NCBI GenBank assembly: GCA_964439625.1
Contig: CAYTPI010000010.1
Coordinates: 62,001 to 126,000 of the forward strand
From: CAYTPI01 sp964439625
GTDB lineage: Bacteria > Chloroflexota > Anaerolineae > Aggregatilineales > UBA3940
DNA: 64,000 nucleotides
Reading direction: 5' to 3'
Numbering within the stretch: position 1 is the stretch's first letter; each line of letters opens with the position of its first letter. Both the position numbers and the translations under genes were made by a program. Positions 26,944 to 35,925 of the stretch are shown here, piece after piece. Under the pieces are notes generated by a model. The model saw only the letters and a program-made list of their open reading frames with translations, searched no databases and was not told the DNA's origin.

Positions 26944-26968
26944 GAAGGTGCCGAGTATAGGCACCTTC
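26944..26968. terminator. Terminator between convergent genes
   Basis: A 9-base perfect stem (GAAGGTGCC / GGCACCTTC) with a 7-base loop is followed by CTTTATTCCT. It lies between the oxoamine synthase stop and the stop of the convergent membrane glycosyltransferase gene. Confidence 0.8.
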
Positions 26969-26970
26969 CT

Positions 26971-29343
26971 TTATTCCTGCGCCGCCCCAATCTCGAATGT
27001 GTCTAAAACCACTGCACTTGCACCTAGATTATCTCCATCGGTGATGCTCAACCTAATACCCGACTCCGGGAAATAAAGACCTGTTACTACTCGATACGTT
27101 CCCTCAGGTAGATCGTCCGGCAGGCGCAGCGCAAAACGCTCGTGAATCAGATCATCTTCTTCCCACTCAGTCAATGGTAGCAGCCCGCGTCGTGGTACTG
27201 AGTCATACTGAGCAATTAACGCATCAGATTGGTTCAGGACATGGGTGAACACCACAAAGGAGTCGCCGACAGGCGTTCGTGTTGACCAGTTCATCGCGAC
27301 TAAGATTGTGTTCTGCTTTTCAACTTGCTCGGTTAGTAAAATAGCTTCTTCAAGCACGATTGTATTTTCGAATACAGCATTGACTGCCCTCAGACTCGGA
27401 TCGACCGGGCCACCTTGAAATGTATAACGGTGGACGCGCCCATAGAACGTTTCATCGAGGAAGTAACCAATCTTCAGCAAGTGCAATGCAAGCTGATTAT
27501 CTTGGTCGCTGCGGGCCTCATCAATCACCAGTACATCATAGGTGCCGGGAGTTTCTAGTGGCACATCTGAGTCTGCTAAGCCGCGCAGTACCGCCTCTGG
27601 TCCCATAGGCCATGTCTCTACAACCAAGTCACTTACACCGGAGCGTTTATGACTTTGACGAATAAAATTAGCGTGATCTTCTGGAAAGATAAATGCTAAC
27701 CGCTGATCGTCCGGGTAGGCATCGACATAAGCCTGATAATCAGGGGCATATTGTTCAGGGGCGTCGATCAACTGCTTGTATGCCTCATCGACGACATGCT
27801 CTTGAACCAGCTCAAGCCGATAGACGCGATATCTCAGGACATCGGAGCCATATTCCCCGACAAGTATCCCGTCGTCTGCAAACGGGTGTTCGTCGAACGT
27901 GCGCGGGGCTACTGCATACTCGGAGGCCGAGACATACCCCACTTCTTCAACTAAATAATAGGGTGGGCCAGCGAGCAGGGTATCAATGGTTGCTTGCTGA
28001 ACCGCTTGCCACTCGGCTTCAGTGAAGGAAACAACGCTGGTAAAATCAGCCCAAGGTGCTCCAACAACAGCCTGTAACTCGTTGACATCAGAAAAAATTA
28101 GCACTTGCGCTCGGTTACCTCTGGCATCATCTACGATGGCATTCGCAGTATCCACTAATACCTGTCGCGCACCATTATCTGGCACAATCCGGCCGCGATC
28201 TTGACGATACATCGTAACAGTAACGGGGGCTGGCTGCGTAATTAAGATGGCGCTGACCAAGGGTGGCAGGACAACGAGGCCAATCAACACTTGCTGGATA
28301 ACTACATTCTTCCGAAAGTGGCGCAAAAGTAAGTAGAGAGAGATACACCCCAATACAATCACGGTAGGGGCATTAAACAGCATATAGCGTCCAGGAGGCC
28401 GACCTGGGCCAGCCGGGCGGACTGCCAACACAACCATGCTCCAAAAGCCGATTGCAGGCACAAATAGATAGGCAATTGCTCGCTTAATCTGTTCAGACTC
28501 TGTGAAAAACCAGTAGATATTGAGTGCCAATGCAATCATAAATAACGGGCCAGCATAGACTGCATATGCTTCTAATACAGCGGAGCTGTCTCTTAGAATA
28601 AGCTGGGCTGTATCAGGCCATATAAACTCGGCGAAAACGAGGTTGTCCAGCCGAGCAGAATGCGAGTCACGCAGAATAACACCCGCAGTCTCAGCCCTAC
28701 TGAAAAAATAGCGCCGCAATCCAAGTGTAAAAGCCGCCGCTCCGACACCAACTCCAGCGACAACAAGCTACCGCTGCCAATTCAGTCCATACACCGCGGC
28801 TGCAATGAAGGGGACAGCAAAGTACGCGATCCCTGGCACTTTTGTCAAGTACCCTGCTGTGAGAGTCAATGCAACCAGAATGATATATGCGGGGCGTGGT
28901 TGCTTGGCGATGCGAACTATCAATAAAACACTCAGGGTGCAGAACATCGCTAGGAAACTATCGACAAGGGCAATGCGTTCGTGTAAAACTGCCAGCGGCA
29001 GCACCGCGTAGAGTAATCCGGATAGCCAGCCTACAGAACGATTAATTAGCACGCGCCCGAGGACAATGACCGCCGCTACCGTAATTAAGCTGGCAAGGAT
29101 CGATAAGACACTACCGAGAAAGATACTCTCTTGACCCCGTGGGTTAAACAGCGCCAAGGTCAAGGTGTAGAACCATTTATTTTGCTCCAGCCCGTTGAAT
29201 GTATCCCCCATGGCGATGCGCTGAGCGCGGTACACATGTAGGTACTCATCGCCAAACGTGTCGAAGTTCATCATGTTGCGGAAGCGCAGCCAGCCTGCTA
29301 GTAACAAGATTGAAAGTGGTGGAAGCACAGACCTTGGTTGCAT
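26971..29343 (-). pseudogene. Glycosyltransferase-39-type membrane protein interrupted by an in-frame TAG
   Basis: Two open frames, 29343-28768 (191 residues) and 28767-26971, are in the same reading frame and separated only by one TAG at 28768-28770. The first starts MQPRSVLPP and contains FDTFGDEYLHVYRA, an Asp-Glu pair in the first outer loop as in PMT/ArnT-type transferases, plus several membrane segments. The sequence right after the stop (LVVAGVGVGAAAFTLGLRRY) continues a hydrophobic segment, so the reading is one protein of about 790 residues. The second part has more membrane segments and a long extracytoplasmic domain ending in beta-rich sequence. TGG to TAG would be a single change. 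It may be a real nonsense mutation, a sequencing error or a read-through site. Confidence 0.8.
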
Positions 29344-29450
29344 ATTTAGGTATTAATCGATTGCTAAGCTATCAACAAAACAAGCTTACACAGAAACCCA
29401 ACTGCATGAAAATTCTCAACAGATGCCCGCAAACATCATTCTGCAACCAG

Positions 29451-29479
29451 TAGACAAACATCCGGCGCCACGATAGAAT
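29451..29479 (+). promoter_or_regulatory. Candidate promoter of the rplJ-rplL operon
   Basis: TAGACA (29451-29456) and TAGAAT (29474-29479) are separated by 17 bases. They lie just before the L10 leader. Confidence 0.5.
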
Positions 29480-29534
29480 TCAACAGGTACTTACTCGCTA
29501 AAAGTAAGTTTTTAATTGAATATGCTGTAATGCT

Positions 29535-29601
29535 TGCGCTTAAGACAGCCGGGTTCCATGCTCAAAAATACGAGTATGGTGTAACACCTGCCGAGGCAAA
29601 G
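29535..29601 (+). ncRNA. Ribosomal protein L10 leader (autoregulatory mRNA structure)
   Basis: The segment contains AAGACAGCCGGGTTCC and, 40 bases later, CCTGCCGAGGC. These are the two hallmark halves of the L10 leader found before rplJ in many bacteria. The L10(L12)4 complex is known to bind this structure and repress the operon. A terminator (29670-29701) lies between the leader and rplJ, suggesting attenuation here. The 427 bases between 29344 and 29770 hold only this leader, its promoter and the attenuator. Confidence 0.75.
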
Positions 29602-29669
29602 AAGATAGTCAGACAAGGATTTCAAAAACATCTGCAAATGATGCTTTCTGAAATAACTTTGAATACTGG

Positions 29670-29701
29670 CGCCTTTGCCCCCAAGGTAAAGGCGATTTTT
29701 A
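29670..29701 (+). terminator. Attenuator before rplJ
   Basis: A 7-base stem (CGCCTTT / AAAGGCG) with an 11-base loop is followed by ATTTTTATTG. It lies 70 bases before the rplJ start and after the L10 leader. Confidence 0.7.
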
Positions 29702-29770
29702 TTGTGTAATGGCATTGTCCAAACGCACGCAGAGCGGCAGTAGTAAATACACGTAGAAAGGAGGTCGAAT

Positions 29771-30337
29771 TTGGCGCTATCGAGAGAACGTAAAGGTGAA
29801 ATTCTGGCTGAGTATGCCGAACTGGTGGAGCAAAGCCAAGCGTTGATTTTCACTGAGTACCGTGGCATGACCAACAAACAAATCAGTGAACTTCGTAACA
29901 AAGTACGCGAGTCAAGTGGTATTTACCGCGTCGCTAAGCTGACTCTGTTGAAGAAAGTTATGGAAGAAGCTGGGCTGCCCGTGCCAGATGACCTATCCGG
30001 CGTACCAATTGGCGTCGGTTTCTGCGTAGGGGATGTTCCCCCAGTGGCTAAAGTACTGACTGAAGCCGCAAAGGATGAAGAACTCTTTGCGGTTCGTGGC
30101 GGTATTATCGGCAACACAATGATGTCATTGGATGAAGTCAAGGCACTGGCAGATTTGCCGCCTATCGAACACTTCTACGCTCAGATCATGGGTCTGCTGT
30201 CGCAGCCTAGTTCTGAACTGGTAGGTGTGCTCCAGGCTGCAAATTCTGGTGTTGTCAACGTTCTGCAATCCAGTACAACAAGTGTTGTCAACATTATGGC
30301 CAACTACGCAGCGCAGGGTGAAGCCGCCGCTGATTAA
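29771..30337 (+). CDS. rplJ: 50S ribosomal protein uL10
   Basis: The 188-residue protein begins MALSRERKGEILAEYAELVE and contains IFTEYRGMTNKQISELRNKVRES (split: EYRGMTNKQISELR, KVRES). Its C-terminal helix binds L7/L12, as in uL10. It forms the base of the ribosomal stalk. The start is a TTG at 29771 with a strong AAAGGAGG box. It is followed after 57 bases by rplL, the usual order. Confidence 0.96.
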   Translation: MALSRERKGEILAEYAELVEQSQALIFTEYRGMTNKQISELRNKVRESSGIYRVAKLTLLKKVMEEAGLPVPDDLSGVPIGVGFCVGDVPPVAKVLTEAAKDEELFAVRGGIIGNTMMSLDEVKALADLPPIEHFYAQIMGLLSQPSSELVGVLQAANSGVVNVLQSSTTSVVNIMANYAAQGEAAAD

Positions 30338-30394
30338 GCACGGGTTCACGTCGAACAAAACGAACAATTACACAGACGAAATAAGGAGTAAAAA

Positions 30395-30790
30395 ATGGCT
30401 GATATTGATAATCTCGTAGAGCAGATTAGCAACCTCACACTGCTAGAAGCTGCCCAATTGAAAGATGCACTCGAAGAGACACTCGGTGTTACGGCTGCTG
30501 CGCCAATGGCAATGCCTGCAATGATGCCAGGCATGATGGGTGACGGTGGTAGTGCTGCTGCTGAAGTTGTTGAAGAGAAGGAAGACTGGAACGTCGTCCT
30601 TAAGGACTTTGGTGCCAAAAAGATCGACGTGATTAAAGCAGTTCGTAAGCTCACTGATTTGGGCCTCAAGGATGCTAAGGAAATGGTTGAAGGCGTACCA
30701 AGCACTGTGCTGGAATTGGTTCCGAAGGATACCGCCGAAGCCGCCAAGGCGGACCTTGAAGCTGCCGGCGCAGTTGTCGAACTGACCTAA
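30395..30790 (+). CDS. rplL: 50S ribosomal protein bL12 (L7/L12)
   Basis: The 131-residue protein has the N-terminal dimerisation domain (LVEQISNLTLLEAAQLKDAL) and an Ala/Met/Gly-rich hinge. The conserved C-terminal domain contains KIDVIKAVRKLTDLGLKDAK and VEGVPSTV. It recruits translation factors to the ribosome. AAGGAG lies 8 bases before the ATG. A strong terminator ends the operon. Confidence 0.97.
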   Translation: MADIDNLVEQISNLTLLEAAQLKDALEETLGVTAAAPMAMPAMMPGMMGDGGSAAAEVVEEKEDWNVVLKDFGAKKIDVIKAVRKLTDLGLKDAKEMVEGVPSTVLELVPKDTAEAAKADLEAAGAVVELT

Positions 30791-30832
30791 ACGTCTATTA
30801 CAAAAACCTTAAACAACATGTCAGTTATGTTG

Positions 30833-30863
30833 CAAAAAGAGCAGAGTGATTCTGCTCTTTTTG
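30833..30863 (+). terminator. Terminator of rplJ-rplL
   Basis: A 13-base perfect stem (CAAAAAGAGCAGA / TCTGCTCTTTTTG) with a 5-base loop lies 43 bases after rplL and includes a T run. Confidence 0.9.
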
Positions 30864-30902
30864 TTATTAGGTTAAATTAAAGTAACCTTCAAGTGTCTTG
30901 GC

Positions 30903-30908
30903 TATAAT
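30903..30908 (+). promoter_or_regulatory. Candidate -10 box for the receiver/histidine kinase gene
   Basis: A perfect TATAAT lies 41 bases before the ATG at 30949, just after the rplL terminator. A -35 box is not clear (TTAAAG at 20-base spacing). Its position argues against the upstream TTG as the translation start. Confidence 0.45.
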
Positions 30909-30948
30909 AAAGGGCATCACCCAATATAATGAACCATCAGATGGGCTC

Positions 30949-32061
30949 ATGGCAGAAAAGACAATCTTAGTCGTTGAGGACGATCACGCCCTTCTCAACG
31001 GCATCTCCGACTTGCTAGATATCTCTGGCTATCATGTTTTACAGGCCCGAAATGGGCTTGAGGCATTAAAGGTGCTGAACGCTAGCGCGTTTCCTGACCT
31101 GATTATTTCAGATATCTTCATGCCAAAAATGGATGGCTATAAGCTGCTGGAGGCCGTGCGTGCCAACCCAGAATGGGTGTCTATTCCTGTCATTTTCCTG
31201 ACTGCCAAAGGTGAAAAGCAGGACATCCGCGATGGCAAATTACGCGGTGTCGATGATTACATCCCCAAGCCATTTGATTACGAAGATTTGCTGGCAGCCG
31301 TTGAGCGTGGGTTAAGCCGTCAAGCAGAGATGCTTCAGTGGCAAGAGTCGCGGATGGAAGCACTGCGCCAGCACATTCTCAAGATTGTTAATCATGAATT
31401 CCGCACACCATTGACCTATATTGTCGCTTACGCTGATCTACTGGAAAGCAACAATTACGTCCAACAATCTGACGAATTACGCCAGTATATCCGCGGCATT
31501 GTGGACGGTACCGAGCGCCTCACCAAGCTCATTGAGAACTTTCTCGTATTGACCGAACTTGAAAGCGGTTACGGTCGCACCACGTATGATCGACGTGCTG
31601 GGGAGATTACCAACCTCAAACCAGTGATTGAAGGGGCACTCGCCCGAGCCCGAGCACATACGGTTGTTCGTAGTGTGCGGACTGAAGTAGATGTCACAGG
31701 GAGCATTCCAGTTATTTATGGGGATAACGGCTACCTTCAAGAAGCTGTTTACCAGTTACTAGATAACGCCATCAAGTTCTCACCAAAGAACGAGGGTGCG
31801 GTTGTCAATGTGGAGCTTTACTCTGAAAACAAGTATGTCATTATTTCCGTATGTGACAACGGCCCTGGCATCCCACAGGAAGAACAAAAGCTTCTCTTTG
31901 ATCTCTTCTATCAGGTTAACCGAGAGCGTACCGAACAACAGGGGTCAGGGGTTGGCTTAACGATTGTCCGCCACATTGCCAAGCTGCACCGTGCCAAAAT
32001 CAAGATCAAGAGTGCTATTGATTTCGGTAGTTGCTTCGAATTATGGATTCCCATCAACTGA
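30949..32061 (+). CDS. Hybrid response regulator / histidine kinase
   Basis: The 370-residue protein begins MAEKTILVVEDDHALLNG. A receiver domain (about residues 1-125) has the acidic pair VVEDD, the phospho-acceptor Asp in LIISDIFMPKMDGY and Lys in FLTAKG. A HisKA domain follows with the H-box IVNHEFRTPLTYI, then a HATPase domain with the N-box LDNAIKF, G1 box DNGPGIP and G2 region GSGVGLTIV. The receiver-first order is that of a kinase driven by another phosphodonor. It has no membrane segment, so it acts in the cytoplasm. The ATG at 30949 was chosen because the receiver starts here. Partner and target are unknown; an ECF sigma gene lies 122 bases downstream. Confidence 0.93.
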   Translation: MAEKTILVVEDDHALLNGISDLLDISGYHVLQARNGLEALKVLNASAFPDLIISDIFMPKMDGYKLLEAVRANPEWVSIPVIFLTAKGEKQDIRDGKLRGVDDYIPKPFDYEDLLAAVERGLSRQAEMLQWQESRMEALRQHILKIVNHEFRTPLTYIVAYADLLESNNYVQQSDELRQYIRGIVDGTERLTKLIENFLVLTELESGYGRTTYDRRAGEITNLKPVIEGALARARAHTVVRSVRTEVDVTGSIPVIYGDNGYLQEAVYQLLDNAIKFSPKNEGAVVNVELYSENKYVIISVCDNGPGIPQEEQKLLFDLFYQVNRERTEQQGSGVGLTIVRHIAKLHRAKIKIKSAIDFGSCFELWIPIN

Positions 32062-32183
32062 AAGCAATTTCCACGAATTTGTCACAAAAGAACCTCTAGC
32101 GTTGTTTAGATGGATAGATAGTGCGTATAAAAACGTACTGTTGACGAAAGCTTCTCATCGTATTGGAACAAGACCAACATCCT

Positions 32184-32741
32184 ATGACGAGCCTGTCAGA
32201 TAGCTTGCTGCTTCAGCGCTTCTACGAAACCGGCGACGAAACCTCCTTCGAGGCCCTGTTTTTGCGCCACTACGATATGGTCTATGGTGTGCTCTATCGC
32301 CTGACGGGGACGGCGCAAGTTGCTGAAGAACTCGCACAAGATGTGTTTCTTAGCTTGTCTCAGAAACGTTTAAAGCGCAGTGAGAATATCGCGGGTTGGT
32401 TGTATCGTGTGGCGGTGAATACTGGTTATAACCAACTGAAAGCGGACTCGCGCCGCTGGAGGCGTGAAGTATCTGTCGTGCGACAAGAAGCAGGTGAGAC
32501 CGTTAGTGTGCCGGAACAAGCGCTGATCCGCCAGCAAGCGCAGCAACGGGTACGGGCTGTGCTCGCAATGATGAAGCCTCGTGATGCAAAGATACTTGTC
32601 TTACGTGAGTCAGGCTTTCAATACAAAGAGATTGCAGAAATCGCTGGAATAAACCCGAAGTCTGTCGGGAAGCTCCTCAGCAGAGCACTAACGACTTTTG
32701 AGCTGGCCTACCGTGCTCATTACCCAGACGATCAACTGTAG
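32184..32741 (+). CDS. ECF-family RNA polymerase sigma factor
   Basis: The 185-residue protein has sigma region 2 (FEALFLRHYDMVYGVLYRLTG, split: LFLRHYDMVYGVLY, AEELAQDVFLSL) and region 4 (KILVLRESGFQYKEIAEIAG with a helix-turn-helix to SVGKLLSRAL). It lacks region 3, as expected for group 4 sigma factors. The ATG at 32184 or an in-frame TTG at 32163 could be the start; neither has a strong ribosome-binding site. The next gene, 13 bases downstream, encodes a membrane protein placed like an anti-sigma factor. Together they probably form a stress-sensing switch. The target promoters are unknown. Confidence 0.92.
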   Translation: MTSLSDSLLLQRFYETGDETSFEALFLRHYDMVYGVLYRLTGTAQVAEELAQDVFLSLSQKRLKRSENIAGWLYRVAVNTGYNQLKADSRRWRREVSVVRQEAGETVSVPEQALIRQQAQQRVRAVLAMMKPRDAKILVLRESGFQYKEIAEIAGINPKSVGKLLSRALTTFELAYRAHYPDDQL

Positions 32742-32754
32742 ATTGAGAAGTGCC

Positions 32755-33870
32755 ATGCAAGAAGACACAGACCTAAACGAAATCATGCTGCGTTACCTCG
32801 ATCGCGATCTCTCACCTGTTGAGCGTCAGGTAGTAGAGGAGCGGCTCAAGGTCGACCCAGCTTACCAGTCCGCCTTTGATGCGATTCAGCAGCAAACGGC
32901 ATTTGCCAAGGAACAGTTCAAACACCTTGCACTGACCCATAAGCCGAACGCTCAACTTGCACTTAACCGTATGAACGTCAGAATTACAGAGGAAAAGAGG
33001 TATCAGATGAATACTCGTATGCGCCGCATCGCTGCGGTTGCCACTGTTGCAATTGTATTAGCTGGCTCATTGACTTTTGCGCCTGTGCGCGCACTTGCCA
33101 GTGACCTACTGGCAGTCTTCCGTGTAGAACGTTTCGTGGTCGTCAATGTGGATGATGCCCGCCTTGATGAACTCGAAGCGGCATTTGAATCACTCGATAC
33201 AGAAGAACTGGTCTTTGGGGATAAAGAAACAATCCGCGAAGCTGGTGAACCAACCACAGTCGCCACCATCGCTGAAGCAGAAGCCCAAGTTGGCTTTAGC
33301 CTCCGTATACCAGAAGGCTATGGTGAGCCAACTGAGATCGCTGTTCAGGGTGGCTCTCAGTATGCCTATACCCCGAACGTCGAAGACATGCGCCAAGTAT
33401 ATAGTGCCGTTGGCCTCGACCCAGAAGTTCTGCCATCAGATATTGATGGTCAGCGCTTTGAAATCACCAGAGAGGCCGGTGCTATGCTAATGTACGAGAC
33501 GGAAGACGGCTCGTTCATGGTGGCACAAGCTGGTGCACCGACGACCGTTATCCCAGATGGCATCAATACAGATGACCTAGCTGTTGCGGTTCTCCAACTG
33601 TTGGGCATGTCTGAGGCAGAAGCCCAAGCAATGGCAGCCAATATCGATTTCTCAACGACGCTGCTGCTGCCTGTCCCTACTTCGAAGGTGGAGCGCGTCC
33701 GTGAGATCACAGTCGATGGCGTCACAGGTGTTATCTTTGAGGGCGGCTGGGACGAGGCAGAAGACGAGTGGAGTGGCTCAGTATTGACATGGCAGAATAA
33801 CGGCATCGTCTATGCCATTGCCGCCGATGGCAACCTGACCCCCGTCGAGATCGCTGCAACACTCAACTAA
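32755..33870 (+). CDS. Anti-sigma-like membrane protein with DUF4367-type C-terminus
   Basis: This is a 371-residue protein. The N-terminal helical segment (MLRYLDRDLSPVERQVVEERL, residues about 10-32; split MLRYLDRDLSP, VEERL) resembles the start of anti-sigma factors, but the zinc-binding His-x3-Cys-x2-Cys is absent. One membrane segment lies at about 88-108. The outer part has a repeated beta domain; its end (EGGWDEAEDEWSGSVLTWQ) resembles DUF4367 domains. The ATG at 32755 follows GAGAAG and lies 13 bases past the sigma gene. Its role as the anti-sigma factor of that sigma is inferred from position and topology. A terminator follows. Confidence 0.75.
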   Translation: MQEDTDLNEIMLRYLDRDLSPVERQVVEERLKVDPAYQSAFDAIQQQTAFAKEQFKHLALTHKPNAQLALNRMNVRITEEKRYQMNTRMRRIAAVATVAIVLAGSLTFAPVRALASDLLAVFRVERFVVVNVDDARLDELEAAFESLDTEELVFGDKETIREAGEPTTVATIAEAEAQVGFSLRIPEGYGEPTEIAVQGGSQYAYTPNVEDMRQVYSAVGLDPEVLPSDIDGQRFEITREAGAMLMYETEDGSFMVAQAGAPTTVIPDGINTDDLAVAVLQLLGMSEAEAQAMAANIDFSTTLLLPVPTSKVERVREITVDGVTGVIFEGGWDEAEDEWSGSVLTWQNNGIVYAIAADGNLTPVEIAATLN

Positions 33871-33887
33871 TTTGTGTATTGGTATCG

Positions 33888-33933
33888 CACAGTGTGGTAG
33901 ATGTACAGTCCGCCACACTGTGTTTTCTTTTTT
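33888..33933 (+). terminator. Terminator of the sigma/anti-sigma operon
   Basis: A 10-base perfect stem (CACAGTGTGG / CCACACTGTG, loop 15 bases) is followed by TTTTCTTTTTT, 17 bases after the anti-sigma-like gene. Confidence 0.85.
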
Positions 33934-33958
33934 AATCTAACATTGGTATGGGAACGCT

Positions 33959-34966
33959 ATGGCTGGAAATGCAATCGAAACATTTGAATTAAGAAAAGTG
34001 TATAACGAGGATAAAGTCGCTGTGCAAAGCCTCACCCTGAACGTCAAACGTGGTGAGGTTTTTGGCTACCTGGGGCCGAATGGCGCTGGCAAAACCACAT
34101 CAATCAAAATGCTGTTGGGTCTCGTCTCACCGACCGCAGGCAGCGGCCTATTACTGGGTAAACCGATTGGCACCCCAGAGGTCAGAGGAAAAGTCGGGTT
34201 CCTGCCGGAACACTTTCGCTTCCATGAATGGATGCAGATCGATGAGTTCCTCGACTTCCACGGCAAACTCTATGGGATGAGCAAAGCCGACCGAGCCGAG
34301 CGCATTCCGTATCTGCTCGAATTAGTTGACCTCAAAGATGTGGGTAAGAAACGTCTGGGTAATTTTTCAAAGGGCATGACCCAGCGGGCCGGATTGGCGA
34401 TGTCATTGTTGCCGCGTCCGGATATTGTCTTCCTCGATGAACCAACCTCCGGCCTAGACCCGTTTGGCAGGCTACTTGTGCGTGATGTCATTCGCACCGC
34501 CCGTGATGAAGGCACCACCGTCTTTCTGAACTCACACTTGTTGGGTGAGGTAGAAGTTACCTGTGATCGCGTCGCCTTTATCCGCTTAGGCAAAGTCGTC
34601 AAAGCGGGGTCTATCGATGAACTCTCAGGTGGCTTAGTGCGCGTCATTGTGCGTTTCGAGAATTATCAAGAGCGCTTCATGAATGCTCTAACCGAGTGGG
34701 GTACGCTGATCAACCATGACACCATCCCAAAGAAGTTCGGTGAACGAGACATTGTCATTAGCTTGCCAGATGAACCTTACATCGCCCAATTAATTGAATG
34801 GCTGGTTGGGCAGCATATCCCGATCTATGGGGTTGTGCCGCAGCGTTTGTCACTTGAAGATCTGTTCGTCCAGATAATGAGCGATAAGCAACAAGAGCAA
34901 ACAGCACCTACAAGTACGCCATTGCAGGTAGAGCAACCAGAGACACAAGAGGTGATGGTACCATGA
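33959..34966 (+). CDS. ABC transporter ATP-binding protein
   Basis: The 335-residue protein has Walker A GPNGAGKTT (about residues 39-47), the signature NFSKGMTQRAGLA, Walker B DIVFLDEPTSGLDP and the switch His in NSHLLGEV. This is the pattern of ABC-2 type export ATPases (CcmA/NatA-like). The C-terminal 100 residues form an extra domain. The ATG overlaps no upstream gene and the stop overlaps the permease start by 4 bases, so the two form a unit. The substrate is unknown. Confidence 0.93.
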   Translation: MAGNAIETFELRKVYNEDKVAVQSLTLNVKRGEVFGYLGPNGAGKTTSIKMLLGLVSPTAGSGLLLGKPIGTPEVRGKVGFLPEHFRFHEWMQIDEFLDFHGKLYGMSKADRAERIPYLLELVDLKDVGKKRLGNFSKGMTQRAGLAMSLLPRPDIVFLDEPTSGLDPFGRLLVRDVIRTARDEGTTVFLNSHLLGEVEVTCDRVAFIRLGKVVKAGSIDELSGGLVRVIVRFENYQERFMNALTEWGTLINHDTIPKKFGERDIVISLPDEPYIAQLIEWLVGQHIPIYGVVPQRLSLEDLFVQIMSDKQQEQTAPTSTPLQVEQPETQEVMVP

Positions 34967-35814
34967 CGACCATCAGCCGGATTTCCACGATGACCGACCT
35001 GACCTTCCGCGAAGCCCGGCGCCGTTGCCTATTGTGGTTGGGACTTGGCTTAGGGCTAGCATTCGTAGCGCTTTATGCGACAGGATATTATTTCGCCTAC
35101 CGTGATTTCACCCGTGAGGTGCCGATTCAAACCGATGTGATCACCAACCAATTTGCGAATGCCTTTCTTTCTGCAGGCCTATACGTCGTCAACTTTTTGA
35201 TTGTTGTGGTCACCGTTCTGACGTCGGTTGGGTCTATCTCATCCGAGGTACAGAACAACACGATCCATGCGATTGCGGCCAAGCCGATCCGCCGCTGGGA
35301 GATCATCATGGGCAAGTGGCTCGGTTATGCCCTGATGGTGATGCTGTACACACTGATTCTTGCCATTGGTCCGATTCTGACAGTCTATGTTGTTAGCGGC
35401 TACTTGCCTGCCAACCCGGTTCTGGTGATTGTTATTCTCGTCCTTGAATGTTTTGTGATCCTCAGCCTAACGATGCTCGCCAGCACTTTGATGAGCACCT
35501 TAGCCGCTGGTGTGGTTGCCTTCATGCTGTATGGGCTGGCATTCATCGGTGGTTGGGTCGAGCAAATCGGCTCTTTCTTCGATAGTCGCACGGCTGTTGA
35601 TCTTGGGATTGCATCGAGCTTACTGGTGCCTAGCGAGGCCCTTTGGCGCTACGCGTCGGTTATCATGCAGCCAAGCCAAGTACCCGATGCGGCCTTCGTT
35701 AGTCCGTTTACATCAACCACGCAACCCTCAACAGCATTTGTAATCTATGCGATTGTGTATACAGTGGCCTTACTTGGTGTATCAATGTGGGTGTTCACGG
35801 AGAAAGACTTTTAG
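34963..35814 (+). CDS. ABC-2 type transporter permease
   Basis: The 283-residue protein has six probable membrane segments (about residues 24-44, 68-90, 118-142, 148-170, 178-200 and 255-278). It has the conserved region SSEVQNNTIHAIAAKPIRRWEIIMGKW (split: SSEVQNNTIHAIAAKP, RRWEIIMGKW) of ABC-2 permeases. It is translationally coupled to the ATPase by a 4-base overlap. It would form the membrane channel of an exporter or a gliding or drug-efflux type system; no substrate can be named. Confidence 0.88.
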   Translation: MTTISRISTMTDLTFREARRRCLLWLGLGLGLAFVALYATGYYFAYRDFTREVPIQTDVITNQFANAFLSAGLYVVNFLIVVVTVLTSVGSISSEVQNNTIHAIAAKPIRRWEIIMGKWLGYALMVMLYTLILAIGPILTVYVVSGYLPANPVLVIVILVLECFVILSLTMLASTLMSTLAAGVVAFMLYGLAFIGGWVEQIGSFFDSRTAVDLGIASSLLVPSEALWRYASVIMQPSQVPDAAFVSPFTSTTQPSTAFVIYAIVYTVALLGVSMWVFTEKDF

Positions 35815-35826
35815 CCGCAATGAAAA

Positions 35827-35846
35827 ACGCCACACCCTTGTGGCGT
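35827..35846. terminator. Terminator shared by ABC permease and tRNA-Val
   Basis: An 8-base perfect stem (ACGCCACA / TGTGGCGT) with loop CCCT is followed on the minus strand by TTTTTC. It lies between the permease stop and the 3' end of the tRNA gene. Confidence 0.8.
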
Positions 35847-35851
35847 CGGAG

Positions 35852-35925
35852 TGGGCGATACAGGACTTGAACCTGTGACCTCATCGATGTCAACGATGCG
35901 CTCTAGCCAACTGAGCTAATCGCCC
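35852..35925 (-). tRNA. tRNA-Val (anticodon GAC)
   Basis: The minus strand folds as a full cloverleaf. The acceptor is GGGCGAT/ATCGCCC, the D-arm GCTC-AGTTGGCTA-GAGC, and the anticodon stem CATCG/CGATG with loop TTGACAT. The T-arm is ACAGG-TTCAAGT-CCTGT. The loop gives anticodon GAC, decoding valine GUC/GUU codons. The discriminator is A and no CCA is encoded. Confidence 0.95.

Noticed and set aside
30898..30948. Upstream TTG start for the receiver/histidine kinase
   Set aside because: The TTG is part of the promoter region with TATAAT at 30903-30908, and receiver domains begin at the ATG at 30949.
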